In this document: one piece after another, positions 1-6,078 of the stretch
Layout of the letters: every line of letters starts with the position of its first letter
How positions within the stretch are numbered: the stretch's first letter is position 1
Origin: Candidatus Magasanikbacteria bacterium CG_4_10_14_0_2_um_filter_41_10
Lineage (GTDB): Bacteria; Patescibacteriota; Patescibacteriia; Magasanikbacterales; UBA922
Length of the DNA stretch: 6,078 bases
Reading direction: 5' to 3'
Assembly (NCBI GenBank): GCA_002792995.1
Contig: PFPJ01000041.1
Coordinates: 1-6,078, forward strand
Made by a program: the position numbers and the translations under genes
Notes under the pieces: generated by a model
The model's database searches: none
The model's input: only the letters and a program-made list of their open reading frames with translations
Told to the model about the DNA's origin: nothing

Positions 1-3000
1 TATTTGTCACGTACACTTGAGTATGGTAGTTGTAATGAAAACGCTGTTGGGTGTCTTCCATATGTAACCGAAAAAGCTGTTGGTACGGATGAATGGGTTG
101 GAACGAAAGATATCCAAGTACAGAATAAACTTGCTGGTGCTCAGCAGTCGATGTACTTCAATGATCGTATATCAGCTGGTAATGGTTGTCCTGATACGGA
201 AGACGGGTGTTCTTCCTTTATTGGAGCACAGCGGAATAGTACGACTGGTGCGTACATTACTGATGCGACGAAGGCCTATATTCAAGATTTCAATCGTGTA
301 CGGAATCTCAAAAAAGCTCCCAACTATTTGGGTTGTTATGATACTGACTTTACACCGACAAGTCCGGAAGTCAATTATCCTGCAACACCATTAGACCTTC
401 CTAAATTAACAAGTGATTTTCGCTGTGATGCCTATGCTTCTGTTTGTTTGCCTGAAGAAGTTGGGTGTGAAGCATACACTCCCGTTGGTGGTGGTGAGAC
501 GATCCCAGGTGTTGTTGGAGGCAATTTTTGTCCAGATGCCTGTGTGGGGTATAGCACCTTCCGTCAAGAAGAAACAAAGTTTGAAGCAGGCGAGTATCCA
601 CTCTATTTTATTCCAACAAATGGTACTGAGTGTAGTGCCCAACATGCCGGGTGTGATGAATTTACCAATATTAGTGATGCCTCAAAAGGTGGAGAGAAGT
701 TAGAATACTATACGTATATCAAACAATGTGAAGAGCCGACTGGCAACAACAGTAGCGTGTATTATTCATGGGAAGGATCTGAGTCTGCAGGATTTGTATT
801 GCGTGTGCATACGCTTGCAAAAGTAGGAGAGAGAGCTCAATTTATCCCCGCATCATTCCAAGCTGATTTTGTGACATCATCTCCTGCCTATGCAGATGAT
901 TCTCTTGCAAACCTTACTGAAAACGATGGACTTTGTAATGAAACATTGTATAATAATGTCATAAATAAAACTCCTGATGTACCACGAGCTGATGATGATT
1001 GTAGAGCGCTCTATGATACCAATGGAACTGTGTATTATAGACTCCTCGCAGAGACGGTAACAGTTTCCTCTGCATGTCATCCGATCAGAAAGACAGAATC
1101 TCGACTCGTAGCAGCAGATCAAACTATTTCAACACAAAATACCTGTTTGCAAAAAAATGGATACTGGGATGGAACCTCATGTCAACTTTGTTATGGTGGT
1201 GGATCGTGGGTCCCAGATGCTGTGGAGACCACAAAGGGATCGTGTGTGTACTATGCGATCGATGCTCCTGGTGAGTCTACATCATGTCCTGCTGTCGCCA
1301 ATGAATGTCGAGCCTATACAGGGAATGCTGGAAATAATATCAAACCAGTTTTTGAAAGTATTACTGATACGTTTGACCCTATTGGTGATACTGCTGACTC
1401 GCTCATCCAAGCAAAAGCATCGTGGACACCATCGTCTTCCGTAAATATCGTGGCAGAATCTCTGCAGGTTTCTTTCAATTCTTTACGTGTCGATGGTGGC
1501 GTTAGTGGTGACAAAATTTATCGAGCACTTCCTGCAGCTTCTATAGAAGCTGGGACATCCTACGAACTTACATTTTGGGCTCGTGGTACGGCGCAAACAC
1601 TCAGTATTTATTTGGAACAGGGGGGCAATCAGTGGTCACTCACGACTGATCCGCTGACCAATGCAAATCTTCCAATCTCTATTTCACAAACGTGGCGTTC
1701 ATATACGGTTGGTCCTGTAACGTTTCCAGGTGACGCATCGTCTTCACTGCGACTGGTGTTTGATCGTACGGGAAGTCCTCAGCGAGGCGTCTATTTTATT
1801 GACAATGTGTCACTCACACGGACGACATCAAATGTGTATTTGCTTCGTGATTCATGGAAAACTCGAGAAGGATACGATGCGCCAGTTGCATGTTTTTCAT
1901 CACAACAAAATCCAAACGGTCCGTTCCCTGGTGCTGCGCTTGGGTGTGCTGCTTATACAACAAGTCTTGGTCAAAAAGTCAATGCAACTAGTTTTGAACG
2001 ACTGTGTCGGGAAAAAGCTGTTGGATGCGCACCACTCTGGGATACGTTCAACTCAAATGCGGCATATGCCGAAGTATATAATGCAACATGTTTTAATGGA
2101 CAGGTAGATGCGAGCGGAGGAATACTCACAACACCTGTTGATGCTGTATCAGAGTGTGCGGTGAAGGTTGATAACAATACATACACCTGCTCGATCCAAA
2201 AAGGAAAAAGTGATTGTACCATACTCGGTCCTATTCAGATTCCATCAAATGCGTTTATATACGAGACAGCAGGCATACAGACTGTTTTATTGAAAGAGAC
2301 TGCTGAAGCAAGTATTCCTCTTGGACAAGAAGGAATGTATGCTATGATCGATGCTTCTAGCGTCTATATTCCTGCAGATACCGCTCTTGATTCTCCACTG
2401 TATCTCACAGATACAAAACAATCTCGTTGCGATAAAGAATATCTTGGTTGTCAGATTGTAGGGTTGGAAGAACAACATACGCCAGACAGTGGTACTGCAT
2501 CATCTTATGTATACAAAAAACAGACAATTTTCAATCTTCCTTCAACATATGTAGGGGAGCAGGGAACATTGTGTACACAAGAGCAGGTCGCCTGTAGTGC
2601 GTTTACCACGAGTGATGGATCAACAAATTATTTCAAAGATCCAGGGGTAAATGCCAATAAGCTTTGTGTCTATCAGGAACCTCAACAAAATGATCCAAAT
2701 GCACCTCAAGGATGGTTCCTCAAATCAGTAGGGCAGTGTAGTCAAAATGATAAGATTCTTTGTGACAGTGATGCTACGTGTGGCGAAGGAAATACCTGCG
2801 ATAATATTGGCGAGTCAAAGCCTTGTTATCCAAATTATCAAGAGGATCGTGATAGCTATGGTTTGTGGTCCAATGGATCTGATCAGTACGGTGGATATGT
2901 AGGAGAATGTCCTGCTACACAAAATTTGTGTACTGAGCTTGTCGATTCGTACGATATTGATACGTCTGGAAAAAATCCTAACGGAAAGCCGTATTATGTG

Positions 3001-6000
3001 ATTTATGATGAACGTGTAACAGCTCCTGCTGATGAATGTAAAGATGGAGCAAGTCTTCGAGAAGGATGTGTCCTTTTTGATAAGACTGATGTCCCAACCA
3101 AATCATTTGATACCAATGCGACGTATGATGCCAGTGAAGCAAGGGCAAAGAAAGGAAATATCAATGCTTCTGTCATACCAGTATCTACTTCACAAAATGA
3201 TGCAAATGTACTCCTGAAAGTGGGGCGTAATCGTGAATGTAGTGAATGGCTTGCGTGTAAATCGTTTGAGCCGATTCAGACAGCTGATGGCAAGCAAACA
3301 TTTGCTTGTGAAAGTTTTGCTCCCTGTACTGAATTGAGTGCTTCTGGTTCCTGTGCCACATGGACAGCTGACAATGAAATGCGTGATCCAAGCGATTCAT
3401 ATTTGAATATGAAAAAATTCATTAGCCGTAATACTAGTTGGAATGGCTCTGAATATACGGGGTATTCACTCTTTGATACATTTAATCTTGGCGATCTCCA
3501 ATCTATAAATATTTCAATCAATGATGTAGGAATCACTTCTTCTACTGTCGATACCGCCAATGCATATATTGCGTATGTAATTCCAAATTCATATTTTGAT
3601 GATAATTCAACAGCTGTAAGATGTAATAGTAACGGTCAGGGTACTGGTGAAATGTGTGGTGTTGACGGTGAAGGACGTTGTATTGGGAAAAAATGTGTGA
3701 TCCCAGCTGATGGTAGTTTCGATTCCAAAGATATTGACCTTCCTAAAATTGCTATTGCATTAGGAGAAGTCGAATGTAAAGTTCCACCAGAGGTAGATAG
3801 TCCTTTCTCATTTGATATTGTATCCACTGAAAAAAGAGATGCACATAGTTTTGCAAAGGATGTCGTCCCTGTTGAACCTTCAGAACAAACACAACTGACT
3901 CGTTTTACTTTCTCAAAACGAACAAGTGAAGCAAATGTCTGTCAAGGAGAAGATTGTACATGTAACTATGTCAAAATTTCGTATGGGAGTAGTTTAGTCA
4001 AAGATTATTGGGGAGTTGATACGTATCATCAGAATAAATCAAAGTTAGATGTATGGGGAGTATGTACTGGCGCTTCTGAAACAGAAGGTGATTATTGTGA
4101 TCAAGACAGTGATTGCGTCCAGGGGATGTGTCAAAAAATTGATCGTATAGAGGCATTTGTTGGATCTACTGGACATTGTCTCGAGTACGACAAATCTCGT
4201 CCGATCTTTGATACGAATGGTCAAAAAAACTATGCGTGTCTTACATGGTATCCATCCGATAAATCATTTGGGAATATAGATACAGGGAATCTCTATCCTG
4301 AAGCTGGATATTATCCTTCTATTGATGCTAAGACAGGCGATAAGGGGATTGCTGGACTAGTTTATTGTACTGATAGTTTTGGAAGAAGTGGAGGAGCGTA
4401 TGAAGGAAGTTTAACTATCAGCCCACGGTATGGAGGTACTTCTGTGGGACATGGTTCAATTATTGATGTTTCTACTGTTGTGTTAGCAAATCTGTATAAT
4501 GATATTGCACCATCATCTAACTATGTAAGAGGTGGTGACCCCTCTCATTTGGAAACTGATGGACTTCCTCCATACAATCAATATGAACTTGATGATACTA
4601 CTTGTACACTACCAATTACAGAAGGTAATATGTTCGTGGAGAATGCAGATGTTAATAATGAAATTCAGTTAGGATTCAAGACACTATATGGCAGACACTA
4701 CATGCAAACATATCCTGTTTCTTGTAATTTTTCTGGACTTGATACACAGGATTTTGTAGGTTTTGGGCCTGCAGATCTTGATTTGAATCCATATCTTTGG
4801 TATGTCTGTGGAACAAAATTCGCAAATCAAGATTTGTCAGGAGAGACCTCTTCTTGTTCTGGTGATTCTGTCACTTCATATACTATAGGGGATGCATTGA
4901 CATCATTATATAGTTTTGTTTCCTTATTTGCTTGGGATCATATAGATCATAATGCTGTTGTACTCAGAGTAGAAGGGGATTCTACAAGTAGACTATATAA
5001 TAGTGAACATTTATTTGGATCTGTGCCAATAGGTACTGATACCTACATGATGAGTGCATTGTTACCATATCCATACACAATTGGTCATGATAGTAGAACG
5101 CTTGTACACCCTCCACGTTTTGAAAATAATGGTGGACAGCTTACCTTTAAAGTAGAGCAAGAGAATATGACTTTGGACACGCGTTGCCATGCTGCTGGGG
5201 GGTGTCCACAAGAAGAAGAAACCCTGGAGATTCGTTCTTCTGAGTCTGAAAAGTATCTAAATCTGGCTGCGTTGGAGTCAGTATATTTTCTCCCTTTACG
5301 TACTCCAGGGGGAACGTTAATGTCTACTCCAGCTATTGTCTCCCGTGATCTGGTGATTAATTTTGGTGAAGAATTATACACAAAAACGGGGATTGTTGCC
5401 CCAGAAAGTTCAGGTGGATATGCTGAGTTTTCTGATAAAATAAGAATCAATAACGATGTTTCCGTCACTTCATATAAATTACAAAAAGATGAGAATAGTA
5501 TTTTGCCCTGTAATGGTCTGATATCCTTCTGTGATTATTCTCCAAATAATTATGTATTTTCGAGTCATTTTGATGCAAGCCAATCGATTACGTTCCTTGG
5601 AAATTCGTTGTCTGCAGCTTTGCTTCCTAGAAATCAGATTGCTACTAGGTATGTGATGACACATTATGCTTCTTCTGGTCATGTTCCTGACTTTGTAAAT
5701 AATTCGCCAGATAAAAAATTTGTAGGTGCCACATCATTGGACACCGATCCATTTACCAGTGATTGTGGACATAATAGAGGAAATTTTCTTGCGATTGGTA
5801 TGGATTTCAATAGTGACGGAGAATTTCTTGGGTATATATCAAGAAATTGCAATGGTGAAAATGAGGAAAGAGCTTTTGGTGTACAAATGGCTGTTGTGGC
5901 AACAATGAAAGAGCAGTGCAGCGAATTTATCAGTGTCTATCATGATGCACTCTTGTCAGATAGTACAAATAAAGCATGGACAAATCGTGTTTGGAAAGAT

Positions 6001-6078
6001 AGCAGATTTTCTTTGGCAGTGCAGGCACAAACCTCCCAACAATTTTTACGCAATACGCCGCGATCCCCATTTGGATCA
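1..6078 (+). CDS. Internal fragment of a giant cysteine-rich, probably exported surface protein (both ends outside window)
   Basis: Frame 1 is open across all 2026 codons, with no in-frame TAA, TAG or TGA, so start, signal peptide and C-terminus all lie outside the window. I count 75 cysteines. Sixty-two fall in residues 1-1400, many at fixed spacings (C-x6-C, C-x5-C), and only 13 fall in the last 626 residues. No stretch is long and hydrophobic enough for a membrane helix, and I recognise no catalytic motif. Modules in order: Cys-pair repeats and a conserved block (1-260), a Cys cluster (382-441), a carbohydrate-binding-like beta-sandwich (473-608), more Cys repeats (612-1118), knot-like C..D.DC motifs (921-933, 1208-1232, 1366-1377), an ACLTWYPSD block (1393-1456), a Cys-poor region (1457-1921) and a terminal conserved block (1922-2026). 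Paired cysteines suggest export and oxidative folding. The motif order resembles giant hypothetical proteins of Patescibacteria (family recollection). A role in adhesion or host-cell contact is inference only. Confidence 0.93.
31..222 (+). repeat. Cys-pair repeats 1 and 2 (C-x6-C, GC-x-x-[Y/F])
   Basis: Residues 11-74 hold two copies of the same short protein motif: C11-NENAVG-C18 followed by LPY, and C63-PDTEDG-C70 followed by SSF. Both have exactly six residues between the cysteines, Gly before the second Cys and an aromatic three residues after it. The identical spacing with otherwise different sequence points to old, diverged protein repeats, not recent DNA duplication. Each pair could form a local disulfide or link to its neighbour; the sequence does not decide. 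Confidence 0.75.
334..777 (+). other. Dense conserved-looking Cys block with DEFTN and GGEKLEYYT motifs
   Basis: Residues 112-259 contain nine cysteines (112, 142, 149, 156, 177, 181, 211, 218, 243). They include a double C-x6-C-x6-C (142/149/156) followed by EAY, an FCPDACVGY motif (176-184), a LYFIP strand, C211-x6-C218 followed by DEFTN, GGEKLEYYT (230-238), a further Cys, and an aromatic run ending in SWEG (256-259). The mix of fixed Cys spacing and invariant-looking aromatic and Gly motifs suggests a folded, disulfide-stabilised domain. I recall near-identical motif order in giant Patescibacterial proteins. No enzyme motif is seen. Confidence 0.6.
778..1143 (+). other. Linker-like stretch of the giant protein with sparse cysteines
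   Basis: Residues 260-381 contain only three cysteines (312, 334, 359) and no recognisable motif. A run of alternating hydrophobic residues (FVLRVHTLAKV, 265-275) suggests beta strands continuing from the preceding aromatic block. An N/D-rich segment (303-333) is likely a loop or linker. YYRLLAETVTV (345-355) looks like another strand. I see no separate gene, start site or regulatory element in these bases. Confidence 0.4.
1144..1323 (+). other. Cys cluster preceding the sugar-binding-like module
   Basis: Residues 382-441 carry six cysteines (382, 394, 397, 415, 429, 436). Key elements are a GYWDG turn (387-391), the C-x2-C pair CQLC, SWVPDA, CVYY, and C429-PAVANE-C436 followed by RAYTGN. 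The last pair repeats the C-x6-C plus C-x-x-Y pattern found elsewhere in the protein. C-x2-C alone could suggest a metal knuckle, but no second C-x2-C or His partner is visible, so disulfides are more likely. The cluster lies directly before the Cys-free module at residues 473-608. Confidence 0.55.
1417..1824 (+). other. Carbohydrate-binding-like beta-sandwich module (CBM_4_9 / galactose-binding-like)
   Basis: Residues 473-608 have the hallmarks of a jelly-roll glycan-binding module: an opening W475, a NSLRVDGG strand and turn (493-500), an AGTSYELTFWARG strand (517-529), a following strand LSIYLEQGG (534-542), W565-x-x-Y568 (TWRSYTV) before a Thr/Phe-rich strand, a LRLVFD strand (583-588) and the closing GVYFIDNVSL (596-605). 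This order (xSLRV, Y.lsFwar, W..y, l.l.f, yyiDnvsl) is characteristic of PF02018-type and related galactose-binding-like folds. The length of about 135 residues fits the family. The module contains no cysteine, unlike its surroundings. Ligand cannot be told. It may act structurally and not as a true sugar binder. Confidence 0.75.
1834..2217 (+). repeat. Cys-pair repeat segment after the sugar-binding-like module
   Basis: Residues 612-739 resume the Cys scaffold with a VYLLRDSW strand, C631, a Pro/Asn-rich loop, LGC649 followed by AAYT, then C669-REKAVG-C676 followed by APLWDT, C697, C719, C730 and C739. The C-x6-C spacing and the GC-x-x-aromatic rule match the first repeats. The EKAVG core is shared with residues 24-28, which lack the flanking cysteines. 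The return of the pattern on both sides of the beta-sandwich suggests that module was inserted into an older Cys-repeat backbone. Confidence 0.6.
2428..2667 (+). repeat. Cys-pair repeats with LGC and QVAC signatures
   Basis: Residues 810-889 contain C810-DKEYLG-C817 and C858-TQEQVA-C865 followed by SAF, then TNYFKDPG and C889-VY. The two pairs have identical spacing and start 48 residues apart. The YFKDPG...C-V-Y tail looks like a conserved end of the repeat unit. Between the pairs lies a beta-rich segment (TIFNLPSTYVG). No catalytic residues are evident. Confidence 0.6.
2761..2799 (+). other. C-x-x-D-x-x-C-x-x-G-x-x-C small Cys motif
   Basis: Residues 921-933 read C-DSDAT-C-GEGNT-C, with Cys at 921, 927 and 933. 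This resembles the short C..DsDC..G..C motif common in secreted bacterial Cys-rich proteins. A related copy is at residues 1366-1377. It probably forms a compact disulfide-bonded turn; acidic residues could also coordinate calcium, which is inference. Confidence 0.55.
2908..3354 (+). repeat. Cys repeats ending in an EWLACKSF block
   Basis: Residues 970-1118 contain C970-x6-C977 (PATQNL between), a D/N/G-rich loop (DIDTSGKNPNGK, 985-996), PYYVIYDERV, C1013-x9-C1023 followed by VLF, a polar segment with few motifs (1030-1070), then C1080-SEWLA-C1086 followed by KSF, C1103, C1109 and C1118 before W1121. The EWLAC...C...C...CxxW arrangement differs in spacing (C-x5-C) from the earlier pairs but keeps the aromatic three residues after the second Cys. 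I infer another disulfide-stabilised subdomain of the same protein. Confidence 0.55.
3355..3621 (+). other. Cys-free spacer with beta-strand character
   Basis: Residues 1119-1207 contain no cysteine. The segment has a short charged stretch (NEMRDPSDSYLNMKKF), then YTGYSLFDTFNLGDL and an alternating strand QSINISINDVGITSS, followed by ANAYIAYVIPNSYFDD. It could be a small beta domain or a spacer between two Cys-rich halves. I do not recognise a family. Confidence 0.4.
3622..3987 (+). other. Second Cys-rich segment with MCGVDGEGRC and GEDCTCNY motifs
   Basis: Residues 1208-1232 hold four cysteines (1208, 1219, 1227, 1232) in a Gly/Asp-rich context resembling a small knot. C1259 follows in a VECKVPPEVDSPF segment. 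Residues 1314-1329 contain C-QGED-C-T-C-NYVKISYG, with cysteines at 1314, 1319 and 1321. The C-x-C arrangement is unusual within this protein. The segment between 1265 and 1310 is Cys-free and charged, probably a linker. Confidence 0.5.
4096..4131 (+). other. C-DQDSD-C-VQGM-C Cys motif
   Basis: Residues 1366-1377 are a near-canonical C-x-x-D-x-D-C-x-x-G-x-C motif, with Cys at 1366, 1372 and 1377. It is the clearest of the knot-like motifs here and a relative of the one at residues 921-933. It is preceded by VWGVC1355 and followed 16 residues later by C1393, giving five cysteines within 39 residues. Confidence 0.6.
4177..4368 (+). other. CLEYD / ACLTWYPSD / YPEAGYY conserved-looking block
   Basis: Residues 1393-1456 contain HCLEYDKSRP, YACLTWYPSD (1411-1420), NLYPEAGYY (1430-1438) and a closing YC1456. 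The density of Trp, Tyr, Pro and Cys suggests strong structural constraint. I recall this motif set from giant Patescibacterial proteins, usually directly after a C..D.DC motif as here. Function is unknown. Confidence 0.5.
4369..5763 (+). other. Long Cys-poor region of the giant protein, no recognised domain
   Basis: Residues 1457-1921 (465 residues) hold only eight cysteines: 1535, 1575, 1603, 1619, 1729, 1735, 1837 and 1844. The region is rich in Ser, Thr, Gly, Tyr and Asp with predicted-looking beta strands, for example SIIDVSTVVLANLYN (1486-1500) and HNAVVLRVEGD (1650-1660). C1729-HAAGG-C1735 and C1837-x6-C1844 may be late copies of the paired pattern. A segment with LVHPPRF (1701-1707), VYFLPLR (1761-1767) and SRDLVINFGEE (1781-1791) is weakly reminiscent of PKD-like strands (v.i.wGdg), but too diverged to call. 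No start site, stop or regulatory feature is seen in these bases. Confidence 0.4.
5764..6078 (+). other. Terminal conserved-looking block running off the window
   Basis: Residues 1922-2026 include C1922, a DFNSDGEFLGYISRNC segment (1935-1950), FGVQMAVVATMKEQC (1959-1973), NKAWTNRVWKD (1990-2000) and a final TPRSPFGS. DFNSDG has the D-x-N-x-D-G pattern of calcium-binding loops, but the usual acidic residue at loop position 12 is Ile here, so binding is doubtful. The block is more motif-dense than the preceding region, and the frame is still open at the last codon, so the protein continues. Confidence 0.5.

Noticed and set aside
1180..1191. C-x2-C pair (CQLC, residues 394-397) as a zinc ribbon
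   Set aside because: No second C-x2-C or Cys/His pair lies at the expected distance, and the surroundings fit disulfide-rich extracellular protein.
70..2024. An exact 14-base repeat (gaaaaagctgttgg) at 70-83 and 2011-2024, both encoding EKAVG
   Set aside because: The identity does not extend into the flanks, and the first copy lacks the Cys pair of the second. Chance or shared peptide bias explains it.
1730..2107. A 125-codon ORF in frame 2 on the plus strand
   Set aside because: It overlaps the sugar-binding-like module and Cys repeats in another frame. Its His/Met/Leu-rich translation looks like an out-of-frame shadow.
4894..4935. Hydrophobic run ALTSLYSFVSLFAW as a possible transmembrane helix
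   Set aside because: It is only about 14 residues, contains several Ser/Thr, and is followed by DHIDHN. Too short and polar for a membrane span.
5085..5468. A 127-codon ORF on the minus strand, the longest complete one in the window
   Set aside because: It is antisense to the continuous frame-1 gene, has no recognisable domain, and its composition follows from the coding frame opposite.
1..6078. Alternative genetic code with TGA reassigned (as in Gracilibacteria and Absconditabacteria)
   Set aside because: No in-frame TGA occurs in 2026 codons, and all Trp and Gly are encoded by standard codons.
1..6078. tRNA, rRNA, CRISPR array, insertion sequence, promoter or terminator
   Set aside because: No cloverleaf, regularly spaced direct repeats, terminal inverted repeats or transposase motifs were seen, and the window has no intergenic space.

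Overview
The whole window lies inside one very large protein gene on the + strand. Frame 1 is open from the first base to the last: 2026 codons, no stop, and neither the true start nor the stop visible. No other gene, RNA gene, intergenic region, promoter or terminator can be supported. ORFs in other frames and on the other strand are short shadows of this gene. The encoded fragment (roughly 220 kDa, estimated as 2026 x 110 Da) has no transmembrane helix. It is rich in Cys, Asp, Asn, Ser, Thr, Gly and Tyr, and it reads as an exported, disulfide-rich surface or secreted protein.

The moderately AT-rich composition and the arrangement of motifs resemble, from memory, the giant cysteine-rich hypothetical proteins of Candidate Phyla Radiation bacteria (Patescibacteria, of the Magasanikbacteria/Uhrbacteria/Falkowbacteria kind). 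These motifs are repeated C-x6-C pairs, a GGEKLEYYT block, an ACLTWYPSD...YPEAGY block and a VVATMKEQC...NKAWTNRVW block. The assignment is recollection and inference, not a search result. All Trp codons are TGG and no in-frame TGA occurs, so the standard bacterial code suffices.

Layout by residue of the fragment (residue r = bases 3r-2 to 3r). Residues 1-260 hold Cys-pair repeats and a dense conserved block. Residues 261-381 are a linker with few motifs. Residues 382-441 are a second Cys cluster. Residues 473-608 are a Cys-free beta-sandwich module resembling carbohydrate-binding (CBM_4_9 / galactose-binding-like) domains. Residues 612-1118 return to Cys-pair repeats. Residues 1119-1207 are a Cys-free spacer. 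Residues 1208-1393 hold denser C-x-x-D-x-D-C type knots. Residues 1393-1456 are the ACLTWYPSD block. Residues 1457-1921 are a long stretch poor in cysteine. Residues 1922-2026 are a last conserved block that runs off the window.

The likely picture is a long, disulfide-stapled extracellular stalk or adhesin with at least one glycan-binding-like module. Function is not established by the sequence. The most notable features are the size, the ten C-x6-C pairs with a shared (G)C-x-x-[Y/F] signature, and the sugar-binding-like module set into a cysteine-free gap of 194 residues.
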